DNA of 64,000 nucleotides from the NCBI RefSeq assembly GCF_014334735.1, contig NZ_CP060587.1:558001-622000 (forward strand), read 5' to 3'. Within the stretch, counting starts at the first letter, position 1, and every line of letters starts with the position of its first letter. This document shows positions 7,832 through 16,819 of the stretch, in pieces. This DNA is from Aeromicrobium senzhongii. GTDB lineage: Bacteria; Actinomycetota; Actinomycetes; Propionibacteriales; Nocardioidaceae. The position numbers were made by a program, and so were the translations under genes. Below the pieces are notes generated by a model, which was given only the letters and a program-made list of their open reading frames with translations, did no database searches and was not told where the DNA came from.

Positions 7832-8796
7832 TGAACGATGCAGACGTGATCGACGCCGAAGTTGCGGCCGACGACACCATCAGTTTCAGCCGGCACGGGT
7901 ACGAACGGCGCCGCCCTACGTGGGACGACACGGACATGGCGGACGTCGCGGGGCGGACCGTCGTCGTTTCGGGTGGCACGGCCGGCGTGGGCCTGGGCGC
8001 CTCGACGAGCCTGGCGGCTCTCGGCGCCCACGTCGTGATGCTCGGCCGCAATCCCGACCGCGGCGCCGCGGCCGTCCAGGAGGTCACCGCGGCCACCGGG
8101 AACAGGGACGTCGAGTGGGTGCCGCTGGATCTCGCCTCGCTGAGCTCCGTGCGCGCCACCGCGGCCACGCTCCTACAGCGCTACCCCCGGATCCACGCGC
8201 TGGTCAACAACGCCGGCGGCATGTGGGACACCTGGGAGACCTCGGTCGACGGGATCGAGATGAGCTGGGCCACCAACGTCGTCGGCCCGTACCTGCTGAC
8301 CGAGCTGCTGCTGGACCGGCTCGCGGAGTCGGCCCCTGCGCGCATCATCGAGATGACGTCCGGTGGCGCCTACAGCCAGCGGTTGACGCTGGGCGAGCTG
8401 CGCGGCGAGGAGGACGCCTTCGATCCGAAGGCCACCTACTCGCGGACGAAGCGCGCCCAGATCGTGCTGACGGAGCTGCGTGCCGCCGAGCTGGCCGACC
8501 GCGGGATCGTCGCCCACGTGACGCACCCGGGCTGGACGGACTCGCCCGGACTGCGCGAGTCCGGCGCGATGCAGGGCTTCATCCGGCGGTTCGAGTCGGA
8601 CTTCCGCACGCCCGAGCAGGGCGCCGACACCGCCGTGTGGCTGACCAGCGCCCGCGAGCCCGGCCGGAGCTCCGGACTGTTCTGGCACGATCGTCGCCCC
8701 CGCGAGACGCACCGCACCGAGGCCACCCGCGAGACCGACGAGGACCGTCGCGAGCTCGTCGAGCTGTTGCGCCGCACTTGCGGCCTGTCCGCCTGA
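7831..8796 (+). CDS. SDR family oxidoreductase
   Basis: A 321-residue short-chain dehydrogenase/reductase with a 40-residue N-terminal extension before the Rossmann fold. Visible motifs: GGTAGVG (48-54, cofactor glycines), NNAG (126-129), Ser177 and the catalytic Y203-x3-K207. The arrangement resembles retinol-dehydrogenase/DHRS12-like proteins acting on hydrophobic alcohols or ketones, but the substrate is not determinable. It is monocistronic, bounded by its own promoter and a terminator at 8815, and its -10 suggests a leaderless transcript. Confidence 0.85.
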   Translation: MNDADVIDAEVAADDTISFSRHGYERRRPTWDDTDMADVAGRTVVVSGGTAGVGLGASTSLAALGAHVVMLGRNPDRGAAAVQEVTAATGNRDVEWVPLDLASLSSVRATAATLLQRYPRIHALVNNAGGMWDTWETSVDGIEMSWATNVVGPYLLTELLLDRLAESAPARIIEMTSGGAYSQRLTLGELRGEEDAFDPKATYSRTKRAQIVLTELRAAELADRGIVAHVTHPGWTDSPGLRESGAMQGFIRRFESDFRTPEQGADTAVWLTSAREPGRSSGLFWHDRRPRETHRTEATRETDEDRRELVELLRRTCGLSA

Positions 8797-8814
8797 CCCT
8801 GCGGAAAGACACCA

Positions 8815-8843
8815 CCGCCCCGACCCTGAGTGGGTCGGGGCGG
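8815..8843. terminator. Bidirectional terminator between SDR and SnoaL-like gene
   Basis: 12-bp perfect stem CCGCCCCGACCC / GGGTCGGGGCGG with loop TGAGT, between the convergent genes ending at 8796 and 8864. Confidence 0.8.
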
Positions 8844-8863
8844 CGGCGTTTCCGGGGGGCGGC

Positions 8864-9250
8864 TCAGCTGCTGAACCGCAGCGCCTCGGCCGAGTCGATG
8901 TACTCGTCGAGACGCGTGATGAGCCCGTCCTCACCGACGGTGACGACGACACAGGCATGCAGCTGGACCGGCTCGCCGCTGCGCACGTTGATGCCGCGCA
9001 GGACGTGTTGCTGGACCACTCCACCGTCGAACACCTGGATCCGGCGGTCGGTGTACTCGCGGTCCGTGACGCGCTCGGAGATCCGGCGCAGCACCTTCGC
9101 GTTCTGCTCGACCGTCTGCTCGACGCCGTCGTTGTTGTGCCAGATGACGGCGTCGGGTGCGTAGACGTTGAACAGGTCGGCCGGGTCGCCGGCCTGGGCG
9201 GCCGCGATGATGCGGTCGAGCAGCTGGACGTAGGGGTGGCGATCGTTCAT
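8864..9250 (-). CDS. SnoaL/NTF2-like family protein
   Basis: A 128-residue protein with the alpha+beta cone fold pattern of SnoaL/NTF2-like proteins: an N-terminal helix (VQLLDRIIAAAQAGDPADL), the YAPDAVIWHN segment and a final strand RLDEYIDSAE. Some homologs are steroid isomerases or polyketide cyclases; others only bind ligand. It lies 8 bp downstream of the acyl-CoA synthetase gene with a GAGGAGG ribosome site, so it is co-transcribed and probably acts in the same pathway. Confidence 0.75.
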   Translation of the reverse strand: MNDRHPYVQLLDRIIAAAQAGDPADLFNVYAPDAVIWHNNDGVEQTVEQNAKVLRRISERVTDREYTDRRIQVFDGGVVQQHVLRGINVRSGEPVQLHACVVVTVGEDGLITRLDEYIDSAEALRFSS

Positions 9251-9258
9251 GGTCCTCC

Positions 9259-10980
9259 TCAGATCTGGGCGGTGCGGCGCAGCTCGCGCTTGAGCACCTT
9301 GCCGACGGGGTTGCGGGGCAGCTCGTCGCGGATCTCGAGCCGCTCGGGCAGCTTGTAGGAGGCGATCTTCGACTCACGCAGGAACTCGATGAGCTCCTCA
9401 AGGGTCAGGGACGCACCCGGGTTGAGCGTGACGACCGCGGCGACGCGCTCGCCCATCTGCTCGTCCGGATCGCCGACGACCGCGACGTCCGCCACGGCCG
9501 GGTGCTCGCCGATGAGGGCCTCCATCTCGGCCGGCGCGATGTTCATGCCGCCCCGGATGACGAGGTCCTTCCCGCGATCGAGGTAGCGCAGGAACTGGTT
9601 CTGGTCACCGGCGATCTCGAAGATGTCGCCGGTCTTCAGCATCCCCTCCTCGTCGAACGGGTTCGCGCGCGTCTCGGGGTTGAGGTAGCCGGCGAAGACC
9701 GTCGGGCCGCCGATGCGCAACTCGCCGGGCACGCCCGGCTCGGTGACCTCCTCGCCCGTGATCGGGTCGACCAGGCGCAGCTGGACCCACTCCGAGACGG
9801 CCGAGGACCACGTGACGCCCGGTGCGCCGTAGCGCGGGAAGAACTGCGCGCGGTCGTCCGCTTCGGGGAAGTCCTCGAGGCTCGACAGCAGCGCGATGCC
9901 CTCGTTGGAGCCGAAGAAGTTGATGACGCCGATGCCGAGCTTCTCCTGCCAGCCGCGCACCATGACGGGCTGCAGCGGCGCTGAGCCCGAGCCGATGCGG
10001 GTCAGGCTCGACAGGTCGATCTGGCTCAGCAGGGCGTCGTTGTGCAGGAGCATCCACAGCAGTGCCGGCGGCGCGACGGTGTAGGTCGCCCGCTCGCCGG
10101 CGATCTGGCCCAGGAAGGTCTTGAGGTCGAACGGGTGGTGCTGCACCAGCACGCCGCCCGTGCGCAGCCACGGCAGGAACATGCCGTTGATGCCAGCCAT
10201 GTTGACCATCGGGAAGGGGTTGAGCAGGACGTCGTCGGCCGTGACCTTCGGGGCGTCGAGGGTCGCCGTGCTGATCGCGATCCACTCCAGGTGTGCGCGG
10301 GGCACGCCCTTCGGCTCGCTCTCGGTGCCCGAGGTCCAGCAAATCGTCGCGCAGTCGTTCGCGTCGTTCGGGTCGGCGGCACGGCGCTCGGCGACGCGGG
10401 CCCGCTGCTCGTCGGTCGCGACGGCGGGCGACCAGCCCATGACCTGGTCCGAGAGTCCCTCGAGCTCGGTCGCGTCGCTGAACGCGATGACGGTCTCCAG
10501 GGTCGGGACGCGCTCGCTCAGGGCGGCGGCCTCCTCGGCCGGCCGGCGGCCCGCGAAGGCGGGCGAGCCGATGAACGCACGGAAGCCGGCCTGGTTCGCC
10601 ATGCCCACGATCTCGTGCTCTCGGTACTGCATGGGAAGCGGCGAGACGACGATGCCCAGCAGCCACGCGCCGAGGTAGACCTCGGCCAGCTCGATCGTGT
10701 TGGGCAGCTGCACGCCGACCACGTCGCCGCGCTGGAGGCCCAACTCGTCGAGGCGTGCCGCGACCGTTTGGACCTCGGCGTCCAGTTCGGCCCACGTGAG
10801 CCGTCGCGGAGCCGATCCGAGCAGGTCGGAGCGGTTCGCGGGGTCGACGATCGCGAGTCGGTCGGGCCGCTCGCGCACCTGCTGCAGGTAGAAGTCGTCG
10901 AGCGTCTCGTCGGTCCACCACCCCTTCGACTGGAACTCCCGGACCTTCGCCTGCGGATGCAAGCCCCGTGCGATCGACAT
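9259..10980 (-). CDS. Class I adenylate-forming acyl-CoA synthetase
   Basis: A 573-residue AMP-binding enzyme predicted to activate a carboxylate to its CoA thioester via an acyl-adenylate. The P-loop motif TSGTESEPKG is at 216-225, the hinge region reads YLDRGKDLVIRGGMNI and the catalytic lysine is in NPVGKVLKREL near the C-terminus. ATG 10980 is chosen because AGGAGAGG lies just upstream; the open frame extends further but runs through the divergent promoter. It is transcribed divergently from the SDR at 11068 across a region containing a candidate HxlR operator. Substrate unknown, likely a hydrophobic or aromatic acid. Confidence 0.88.
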   Translation of the reverse strand: MSIARGLHPQAKVREFQSKGWWTDETLDDFYLQQVRERPDRLAIVDPANRSDLLGSAPRRLTWAELDAEVQTVAARLDELGLQRGDVVGVQLPNTIELAEVYLGAWLLGIVVSPLPMQYREHEIVGMANQAGFRAFIGSPAFAGRRPAEEAAALSERVPTLETVIAFSDATELEGLSDQVMGWSPAVATDEQRARVAERRAADPNDANDCATICWTSGTESEPKGVPRAHLEWIAISTATLDAPKVTADDVLLNPFPMVNMAGINGMFLPWLRTGGVLVQHHPFDLKTFLGQIAGERATYTVAPPALLWMLLHNDALLSQIDLSSLTRIGSGSAPLQPVMVRGWQEKLGIGVINFFGSNEGIALLSSLEDFPEADDRAQFFPRYGAPGVTWSSAVSEWVQLRLVDPITGEEVTEPGVPGELRIGGPTVFAGYLNPETRANPFDEEGMLKTGDIFEIAGDQNQFLRYLDRGKDLVIRGGMNIAPAEMEALIGEHPAVADVAVVGDPDEQMGERVAAVVTLNPGASLTLEELIEFLRESKIASYKLPERLEIRDELPRNPVGKVLKRELRRTAQI

Positions 10981-10993
10981 GGCCTCTCCTCGT

Positions 10994-11016
10994 GACACTT
11001 CAATTGACAGTGTGAT
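10994..11016. promoter_or_regulatory. Imperfect palindrome over the -35 region (divergent promoter)
   Basis: Arms TGACACT and AGTGTGA flank a 9-bp centre that includes TCAATTGA. One mismatch breaks the symmetry. The site covers the TTGACA -35 element at 11004-11009 and could bind a second regulator. Confidence 0.35.
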
Positions 11017-11031
11017 ACAGATTACTACAAT
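11004..11031 (+). promoter_or_regulatory. Promoter of SDR/acyl-CoA synthetase operon
   Basis: Consensus -35 TTGACA (11004-11009), a 16-bp spacer and -10 TACAAT (11026-11031). This is the best-looking promoter in the first 20 kb. The -10 lies inside the candidate HxlR operator, so binding there would block polymerase. Confidence 0.65.
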
Positions 11032-11040
11032 AAACGTAGT
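11024..11040. promoter_or_regulatory. Candidate HxlR operator, copy 2 (ACTAC-N7-GTAGT)
   Basis: Perfect ACTAC/GTAGT arms with spacer AATAAAC, overlapping the -10 hexamer of the 11068 promoter by its left arm. Nearly the same sequence occurs at 16812-16828, in the same position relative to the -10. Confidence 0.65.
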
Positions 11041-11067
11041 CAGTCGACAAGGGAAGAGGTGGGGTCC

Positions 11068-11838
11068 ATGAGCGCCGGACGTCGTACGCCGGTCACCGGC
11101 AGCACCGTCGTCGTGACGGGAGCCAATCGCGGGATCGGATTGGCATTCGTCCAGGAGGCTCTTGCCGCCGGAGCGGCGAAGGTCTACGCCGGGGTGCGCG
11201 ACGTCGGCGACGTCACGGACGAGCTGGTCGCCACGGGCGCCGAGATAGTCGCGCTCGACGTGGTCGACCGCGCCCAGGTGCAGGCCGCGGCCCGCACCTG
11301 CTCCGACGCCACCGTGCTGATCAACAACGCCGGACTCTTCACGGGGAACCGCCTCGTCCAGGCTGACGACCCCGACGCCGCCCGCCGCGAGATGGAGGTC
11401 AATTACTTCGGCCCGCTCGAGACGACGCGCGCGTTCGCGCCGGTGATCTCGGCCAACGGCGGCGGCGCGATCGTCAACGTGCTGTCGGTCGCGGCCATCG
11501 CGCCGACCGCGTTCATGGGCGGCTACTCGACCTCGAAGGCCGCCGCGCTGTACCTCGGCGGCATCGCGCGGGCCGAACTCGAGCCGATGGACGTCGGTGT
11601 GACGTCGCTGATCGTCGGCTCCGTCGAGACCCGCATGGCCGCGCACGTCGACGGCCAGAAGGAGGATCCGCGCGACGTCGCCCGGATCGGCCTCAAGGCG
11701 ATGTCTCGCGGCGACTGGACCTGCGACACCGATCGCATGGCCATCGACTCGCGCGCTCGCATGGCGCGCGACCCCATCCGCTACGAGCGCGGCCTGGGCA
11801 AGCTGCTGTTCGTCGACCAGCTGGTCACCAAGCCGTGA
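11068..11838 (+). CDS. SDR family oxidoreductase
   Basis: A 256-residue classical SDR: cofactor motif TGANRGIG (17-24), NNAG (86-89), Ser140 and Y153-x3-K157. ATG 11068 is preferred over GTG 11059 because the GAGGTGGGG purine tract is then correctly spaced. It overlaps the downstream acyl-CoA synthetase start by 4 bp (GTGA), so both are made from the operator-controlled promoter at 11004. It probably oxidises a hydroxyl group of the compound activated by the operon. Confidence 0.87.
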   Translation: MSAGRRTPVTGSTVVVTGANRGIGLAFVQEALAAGAAKVYAGVRDVGDVTDELVATGAEIVALDVVDRAQVQAAARTCSDATVLINNAGLFTGNRLVQADDPDAARREMEVNYFGPLETTRAFAPVISANGGGAIVNVLSVAAIAPTAFMGGYSTSKAAALYLGGIARAELEPMDVGVTSLIVGSVETRMAAHVDGQKEDPRDVARIGLKAMSRGDWTCDTDRMAIDSRARMARDPIRYERGLGKLLFVDQLVTKP

Positions 11839-13427
11839 GCACGCTCGCGGCCGGCCTGGAGACGCACGGGGACGGCTCGCCGTTCGTGCGGCTCGAGGAC
11901 GTCGTGCGCCGGAGCGCGGCGCACGACCCCGAGGGCACCGCCCTGATCGAGCCCGGCCGGCGCGTGACGTTCGCCGAGCTCGACGCGTCGAGCAACCGGT
12001 TCGCCCGGGCCCTGCTCGCCGACGGCGTGCAGCCGGGGGACCGGGTCTGCCACATCGGCGAGAACAGCGCCGCCTTCTTCGACGTGCTCTACGGCGCGGG
12101 CAAGGCCGGCGCGATCCCCGTGCCGATGAACTTCCGGCTCGCGCCGCCCGAGGTGCTGCACATCGTGGAGGATGTCCAGCCCCGCGTGGTCGTCCTCGGC
12201 GCCGGCATGGAGCACCACGGCGCCGCGATCGCGGCCGTGCCGGGTGTCGCCCGCGTCGTCACCGTCGAGCCCGCCGACGGGCTGACAGACCTGTCCACCT
12301 GGACCTCGGAGCAGCCTGCCACGGACCCGGGCATCGCCCGCGACCCCGAGGACACGGCCGTGATGTTCTACACGTCGGGCACGACGGGCCGGCCCAAGGG
12401 CATCGAGCTCACGGGCGTGAACGTCAGCTCGTCGCTGGCCTGCCCGCTGTCGCTCGTGCGGTTCGACCGGGCCTCGGTCGCGCTGGCGCCGGTGCCGTTC
12501 TTCCACGTCACGGGCTTCGGACTGGCCCTCATGGCGAACCTCAAGGGCTCGGCCCTGCTGATGATCAACCCGCAGGGTCCGGCCGACCTGCTGCGCGTGT
12601 TCCAGGAGTACCGGGTCAGCCACGGCGTGCTGGTCCCTACCGTCATCCAGTTCATGCTGGACCTGCCCGAGTCCCGCACCGGCGACTGGTCCGCGCTGCG
12701 CTGCCTCATGTACGGCGGCGCGCCCATGCCCGAGTCGGTCCTGCGCGACGCGACCGACGTCTTCGGCTGTGACTTCATCCAGGGCTACGGCCTCACCGAG
12801 TCGACCGGCGGCGTCGCCTTCCTGGCGCCGGAGGACCACCGCACCACCCCCGAGACGGTGCACCGGCTGCGGTCGGTGGGCCGCGTGCGCGGCGGCAACG
12901 AACTCCGTGTGATCGACCCGAGGACTGGGGCCGACCAGCCGCCCGGCGAGCGCGGCGAGGTCCTCGTCCGCGGCGGCAACATCATGAAGCGCTACTGGAA
13001 CCGACCTGAGGAGACGGCGGCGGCGATCGACGCCGACGGCTGGCTGCACACCGGCGACGGCGGCTCCCTCGACGCGGACGGCTATCTCTACCTGCACGAC
13101 CGGCTCAAGGACATGATCGTCAGTGGCGGCGAGAACGTGTACCCGGCCGAGGTCGAGAGCGTGCTCACGGCCCATCCGGGCGTCGCCCAGGTCGCCGTCA
13201 TCGGCGTGCCCTCCGACCGGTGGGGCGAGTCGCCCATGGCGATCGTCGTCCGGTCGAGCGGACCCGAGGGAGCCGCGCTCGACGCGGCGGCGGTGATCGG
13301 CTGGGCCCGCGAGCGGCTCGCGCACTACAAGTGCCCGGTCGACGTGGCGTTCGTCGACGCCCTGCCCCTCAATGCCAGCGGCAAGCTGCTGAAGGCGCGG
13401 CTGCGCGAGGAGTTCGCCGGCTCCTGA
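11835..13427 (+). CDS. Class I adenylate-forming acyl-CoA synthetase
   Basis: A 530-residue AMP-binding ligase. YTSGTTGRPKG is at 179-189, the GYGLTEST adenine-binding motif follows near 317, then HDRLKDMIVSGGENVYPAE, and the C-terminal catalytic lysine is in NASGKLLK. GTG 11835 overlaps the SDR stop. It is about as long as medium/long-chain fatty acyl-CoA synthetases. It differs clearly from the 9259 enzyme and resembles the 14229 enzyme more in its hinge motif. Ends at a bidirectional terminator. Confidence 0.88.
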   Translation: MSTLAAGLETHGDGSPFVRLEDVVRRSAAHDPEGTALIEPGRRVTFAELDASSNRFARALLADGVQPGDRVCHIGENSAAFFDVLYGAGKAGAIPVPMNFRLAPPEVLHIVEDVQPRVVVLGAGMEHHGAAIAAVPGVARVVTVEPADGLTDLSTWTSEQPATDPGIARDPEDTAVMFYTSGTTGRPKGIELTGVNVSSSLACPLSLVRFDRASVALAPVPFFHVTGFGLALMANLKGSALLMINPQGPADLLRVFQEYRVSHGVLVPTVIQFMLDLPESRTGDWSALRCLMYGGAPMPESVLRDATDVFGCDFIQGYGLTESTGGVAFLAPEDHRTTPETVHRLRSVGRVRGGNELRVIDPRTGADQPPGERGEVLVRGGNIMKRYWNRPEETAAAIDADGWLHTGDGGSLDADGYLYLHDRLKDMIVSGGENVYPAEVESVLTAHPGVAQVAVIGVPSDRWGESPMAIVVRSSGPEGAALDAAAVIGWARERLAHYKCPVDVAFVDALPLNASGKLLKARLREEFAGS

Positions 13428-13464
13428 GGCGACCGGACGTCGGGGTTCCCCTCCCGGCGACGCG

Positions 13465-13498
13465 ACAGGGGCGGGACCGTCACCGGCCCCGCCCCTGT
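13465..13498. terminator. Bidirectional terminator
   Basis: 11-bp stem ACAGGGGCGGG / CCCGCCCCTGT with a 12-base loop, placed between the convergent genes ending at 13427 and 13510. Confidence 0.75.
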
Positions 13499-13509
13499 TC
13501 GTCGTGCTC

Positions 13510-14232
13510 TCAGGCGTGCTGCACGCGGAAGGTGACCCGCCCGAAGTCGATCTCGTCGGGAAGGTCCTGCCCCGCCGCGGTCGCGACGACGTCGATGGCG
13601 CTGAGCCGTGCGACGTCGTCCTTGACGAAGCGCACCGTGCGCTCGCCCAGCCGGATGAGGGGCACGTCGTCCCACTCGTCGACCTCGACTCCCAGCACGG
13701 CGGCCCAGAGCTCGGCGCGGGCGACCGGGTCGGCCGTGGCGACGTCCATCCCCACCACGTCCTGGATCAGCGGCTCGGCGGGCGTCGCGAAGTCGACGTC
13801 GTCCCAGTGCCACGCCTGCGGGTCGGGGATCTCGTCGAGCTCGACGAGCAGACCCATGTCGGCGGGGTGGAACTGGATGATGCGCTTGCCGTGGACGTCC
13901 AGGTCGACCGCGATCCGGACACCGGCCGTCTCGGCCGCCGCCAGGTGCGGCGTCAGGTCGCTCACCTGGATCGAGGCGCAGTAGCCGGCGGTGCCGCCGA
14001 CCTTCGCGAGCCAGCCGTTGATGGGGGCCTTCTCGTTCAGCGGGGCGACCAGCTCGAGGTAGGCGACGTCGCCCACGGGCAGCGTCTCGTCGGCCATGCC
14101 GACGTCCTCCAGCATCGGATCGGTGTATCCGGGGGCCAGCCCGAAGAGGGTGCGCAGCCGGTCGCCGTCACCGGCGAAGTCGGCGGTCCCGAGCGCGATC
14201 TGGCGCAGGATGGGGAAGGGGGACGTGGTCAT
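13510..14232 (-). CDS. VOC (glyoxalase/dioxygenase-fold) family protein
   Basis: A 240-residue protein with two vicinal-oxygen-chelate-like halves (about 8-115 and 125-235); the second half is the less obvious. It begins ILRQIALGTADFAGDGDRL, as in ring-cleavage or glyoxalase-like proteins. A complete metal triad is not evident, so enzyme activity is uncertain. ATG 14232 overlaps the stop of the upstream acyl-CoA synthetase by 4 bp; the frame continues upstream only as a shadow. It is last in the HxlR-ligase-VOC operon. Confidence 0.7.
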   Translation of the reverse strand: MTTSPFPILRQIALGTADFAGDGDRLRTLFGLAPGYTDPMLEDVGMADETLPVGDVAYLELVAPLNEKAPINGWLAKVGGTAGYCASIQVSDLTPHLAAAETAGVRIAVDLDVHGKRIIQFHPADMGLLVELDEIPDPQAWHWDDVDFATPAEPLIQDVVGMDVATADPVARAELWAAVLGVEVDEWDDVPLIRLGERTVRFVKDDVARLSAIDVVATAAGQDLPDEIDFGRVTFRVQHA

Positions 14233-15788
14233 CCGATTGTCCTTTCGGCAGCGGCCCAGTGGGGGGCGCGCAGCTCTCGCTTGAGGATCTTCCCCGAGGG
14301 GTTCCGGGGGAGCATCTCGATCACCTCGACCGAGGTGGGGCACTTGTAGTGGGCCAGGCGCTCACGGCAGAAAGCGATGATCTCCTCGGCCGTGACGGAC
14401 TCGCCCTGGTGCGTCACCACGACGGCGTGCGGCGTCTCGCCCCAGCGCTCGGAGGGGATGCCGATGACGGCGACCTCCTGCACGGCCGGGTGCGCCATGA
14501 GCGCGTTCTCGACCTCGGCCGGGTACACGTTCTCGCCGCCCGAGACGATCATGTCCTTGAGTCGGTCCTTGAGGAACAGGTAGCCGTCCTCGTCCAGGTA
14601 GCCGGCGTCGCCGGTGCGGAACCAGTCGCCGTCGAAGTAGGAGGCCTCCGTCGCGTCGGGCCGGCGCCAGTACGAGCGGGTCACCATCGGGCCGCGGACG
14701 ATGATCTCGCCGACCTCGCCGGTGGGCAGGTCCTTGCCCTCCCCGTCGACGACGCGGACCTCGACGCCGGGCACCGCGCGACCCGCGGACTGCAGCTTGC
14801 TGTCGGCGCCCGTGACGTGGTCCTCGGGACGCAGGATCGTGGTGACGCCGATGGTCTCGGTCAGGCCGTAGCTCTGCGAGAGCTTCGCGTCGAAGATCTT
14901 CTGCGTGCCGAGCATGACCGTCTCGGAGATCGGGGAGCCGCCGTAGACCAGGTGCTGCACGCTCGAGTAGTCGGCGGCGGCGGCCTGCGGGTTGGCGATG
15001 ACCATCGCCATGACCGTCGGGACCATGATCACGTGGGTCGCGCGGTGCGCCACCAGGAGGCCGATCATGCTCTGCGGCGTGACCTCGGTGAACTGGACGA
15101 TCCGCCCGCCGTGGGCCAGCGAGATGAGCGACCATCCGCCGGCGGCGATGTGGTAGTACGGCGTCGGCACGAGGCTGACCGTGTCCGGCCCGACCTCGAA
15201 CTGCGCGGCGAAGGCGGCGACCGCGGCGAGCATCGCGTCGCCGGTGGTGGTGACGCCCTTCGGCGTGCCGGTCGTGCCGGAGGAGTACATCAGGGACAGC
15301 AGCTCGTCACCGCGCACGTCCTGCTGCGGATCGGTCGTGGACTGCTGTGCGAGCCACGGCTCGTAGCCGACCCAGCCGTCCGGGACGGTGGGCTCTCCCT
15401 CCTGGCTGAACACCACGCGCAGGCCGTCGTAGTCGGCGGGCACGAGGTCGGTGAGGTGATCCTCGACCACGAGGACCGAGGGCTCGGCGTCCGACAGGAT
15501 CCAGGCGATCTCGGGGGCGGACAACCGGAAGTTCAGGGGCACCACGGCGGCGCCGGACTTGGCGGTGCCGAAGAAGAGCTCCCAGAACTCCGTGCCGTTG
15601 CGGGCGAGGTAGGCGACCCGGTCGCCGCGCCCGAGGCCGTGGGCCAGGAGGCCCGAGGCGACCTGGTTCGTGCGGGTGTCGATCTCGCCGTACGTGATGG
15701 TCCGTCCCTCGCCGACGATCGCGGGCGAGTCGCGGTGCGACCGGCTGCTCGCGCGGAGGAGGTCCGCGACGGTGCGTGCTCCGTTCAT
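14229..15788 (-). CDS. Class I adenylate-forming acyl-CoA synthetase
   Basis: A 519-residue AMP-binding ligase. YSSGTTGTPKG is at 168-178, SYGLTET near 316, and KDRLKDMIVSGGENVYPAE and a C-terminal NPSGKILKREL follow, so the catalytic set is complete. It lies in a tightly coupled operon: the regulator stop overlaps its ATG (15788) and its own stop overlaps the VOC start. Direct coupling of a tandem-HxlR regulator to a ligase suggests that the ligase substrate or CoA product is the signal, which is inference. Confidence 0.88.
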   Translation of the reverse strand: MNGARTVADLLRASSRSHRDSPAIVGEGRTITYGEIDTRTNQVASGLLAHGLGRGDRVAYLARNGTEFWELFFGTAKSGAAVVPLNFRLSAPEIAWILSDAEPSVLVVEDHLTDLVPADYDGLRVVFSQEGEPTVPDGWVGYEPWLAQQSTTDPQQDVRGDELLSLMYSSGTTGTPKGVTTTGDAMLAAVAAFAAQFEVGPDTVSLVPTPYYHIAAGGWSLISLAHGGRIVQFTEVTPQSMIGLLVAHRATHVIMVPTVMAMVIANPQAAAADYSSVQHLVYGGSPISETVMLGTQKIFDAKLSQSYGLTETIGVTTILRPEDHVTGADSKLQSAGRAVPGVEVRVVDGEGKDLPTGEVGEIIVRGPMVTRSYWRRPDATEASYFDGDWFRTGDAGYLDEDGYLFLKDRLKDMIVSGGENVYPAEVENALMAHPAVQEVAVIGIPSERWGETPHAVVVTHQGESVTAEEIIAFCRERLAHYKCPTSVEVIEMLPRNPSGKILKRELRAPHWAAAERTIG

Positions 15789-16750
15789 GGTGTTCCTTCG
15801 GGTGTGGTCCGGTCCTCGATGACCGGGACGATCGTGATGGAGCCGGTGACCAGCGGCTGACGGCACTGGTCGCAGGCGAGGTGGGCCACGAAGTCGTGGC
15901 CGCAGGCCGTGTGGGTCTGGACGAGCGCGGGCCCCTCCGGCGAGACGAACCACTTCTGCGCCCACTGCACGGACAGCGCGGTGATGGGGAAGAACGCGCG
16001 GCCCTTGTCGGTCAGGTGGTACTCGGGACGTCCGGGGTGGTGCGCGTGCTGGCGGGTCTCGAGGACGCCGAGGGCGCAGAACGAGCGCAGGCGCTCGGCG
16101 ATGAGGGTGGGGGGCGCGCCGAGCGCGGTCTCGAACTGGCTGAAGCGCACCATGCCGCGGAAGGCCGCCCCGATCAGCGCCGAGGACCACCGGTTCCCGA
16201 AGATCTCCAGGGTCTGGGGGTACTGCAGCGAGTTCGGGACCGAGTCGGGTCGACGACGCGTGGAGGAGGCGGGGACCGAGCGCTCCCAGCCGCCGCTGGG
16301 GCCCCAGGCCGCGCGGACGTCGCGAGCCTCGACCGGAACGCCGCACGCCCGGCACGTCAGCAGGGGCGCGAACTCGGCGCCGCACGCCTCGTGACGTCGC
16401 AGGGGGAGGGCCTCCCCGGCGGGGCCGGTCCAGCTGCGCTCCCACTCCCAGATGGCCAGCATCATCGGCCACAGGGTGCGGCTGCGCGCGGTCGGCAGGT
16501 ACTCGGCGCGCAGCGGGTTGGTCCGGTAGATGCGCCGCTCGAGCAGGCCGTGCTCGGTCAGTCGGGTGAGCCGGTGGGTCAGCACCGAGTTCGAGATCGG
16601 CATGACTTCGCGGAACTCCCCGTAGCGGGTCAGGCCCCGCGACGAGTGACCCAGGATCAGCAGCGACCACTCGTCCCCGAGCAGGCCCAGCATCTGTCCG
16701 ACGGCGTTCGTCCCGCCCGGTTCGAGCAGCGTGGGTCCCCCGTCGGTCAT
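15785..16750 (-). CDS. Tandem HxlR-type transcriptional regulator
   Basis: A 321-residue paralog of the regulator at 1590-2510, with two HxlR winged-helix domains (about 15-108 and 178-268). Both domains are again followed by H-x2-C-x9-C-x2-C (H120, C123, C133, C136; H280, C283, C293, C296), with identical spacing to the paralog. A GAGGG site precedes ATG 16750. It heads an operon with an acyl-CoA synthetase and a VOC protein and faces a divergent SDR operon, with the 16812-16828 operator in between, which suggests it represses both directions. Confidence 0.85.
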   Translation of the reverse strand: MTDGGPTLLEPGGTNAVGQMLGLLGDEWSLLILGHSSRGLTRYGEFREVMPISNSVLTHRLTRLTEHGLLERRIYRTNPLRAEYLPTARSRTLWPMMLAIWEWERSWTGPAGEALPLRRHEACGAEFAPLLTCRACGVPVEARDVRAAWGPSGGWERSVPASSTRRRPDSVPNSLQYPQTLEIFGNRWSSALIGAAFRGMVRFSQFETALGAPPTLIAERLRSFCALGVLETRQHAHHPGRPEYHLTDKGRAFFPITALSVQWAQKWFVSPEGPALVQTHTACGHDFVAHLACDQCRQPLVTGSITIVPVIEDRTTPEGTP

Positions 16751-16790
16751 CGGCCATCCCTCGAAGTCGTGCGGCGTCCCGCGTGGGGAC

Positions 16791-16819
16791 TTGTCATCTG
16801 CGTCACACCGTACTACAAC
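16791..16819 (+). promoter_or_regulatory. Promoter of the SDR-DUF1295-thioesterase operon
   Basis: TTGTCA (16791-16796), a 17-bp spacer and TACAAC (16814-16819). The -10 overlaps the left arm of the candidate HxlR operator at 16812, just as at the 11004 promoter. Confidence 0.55.
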
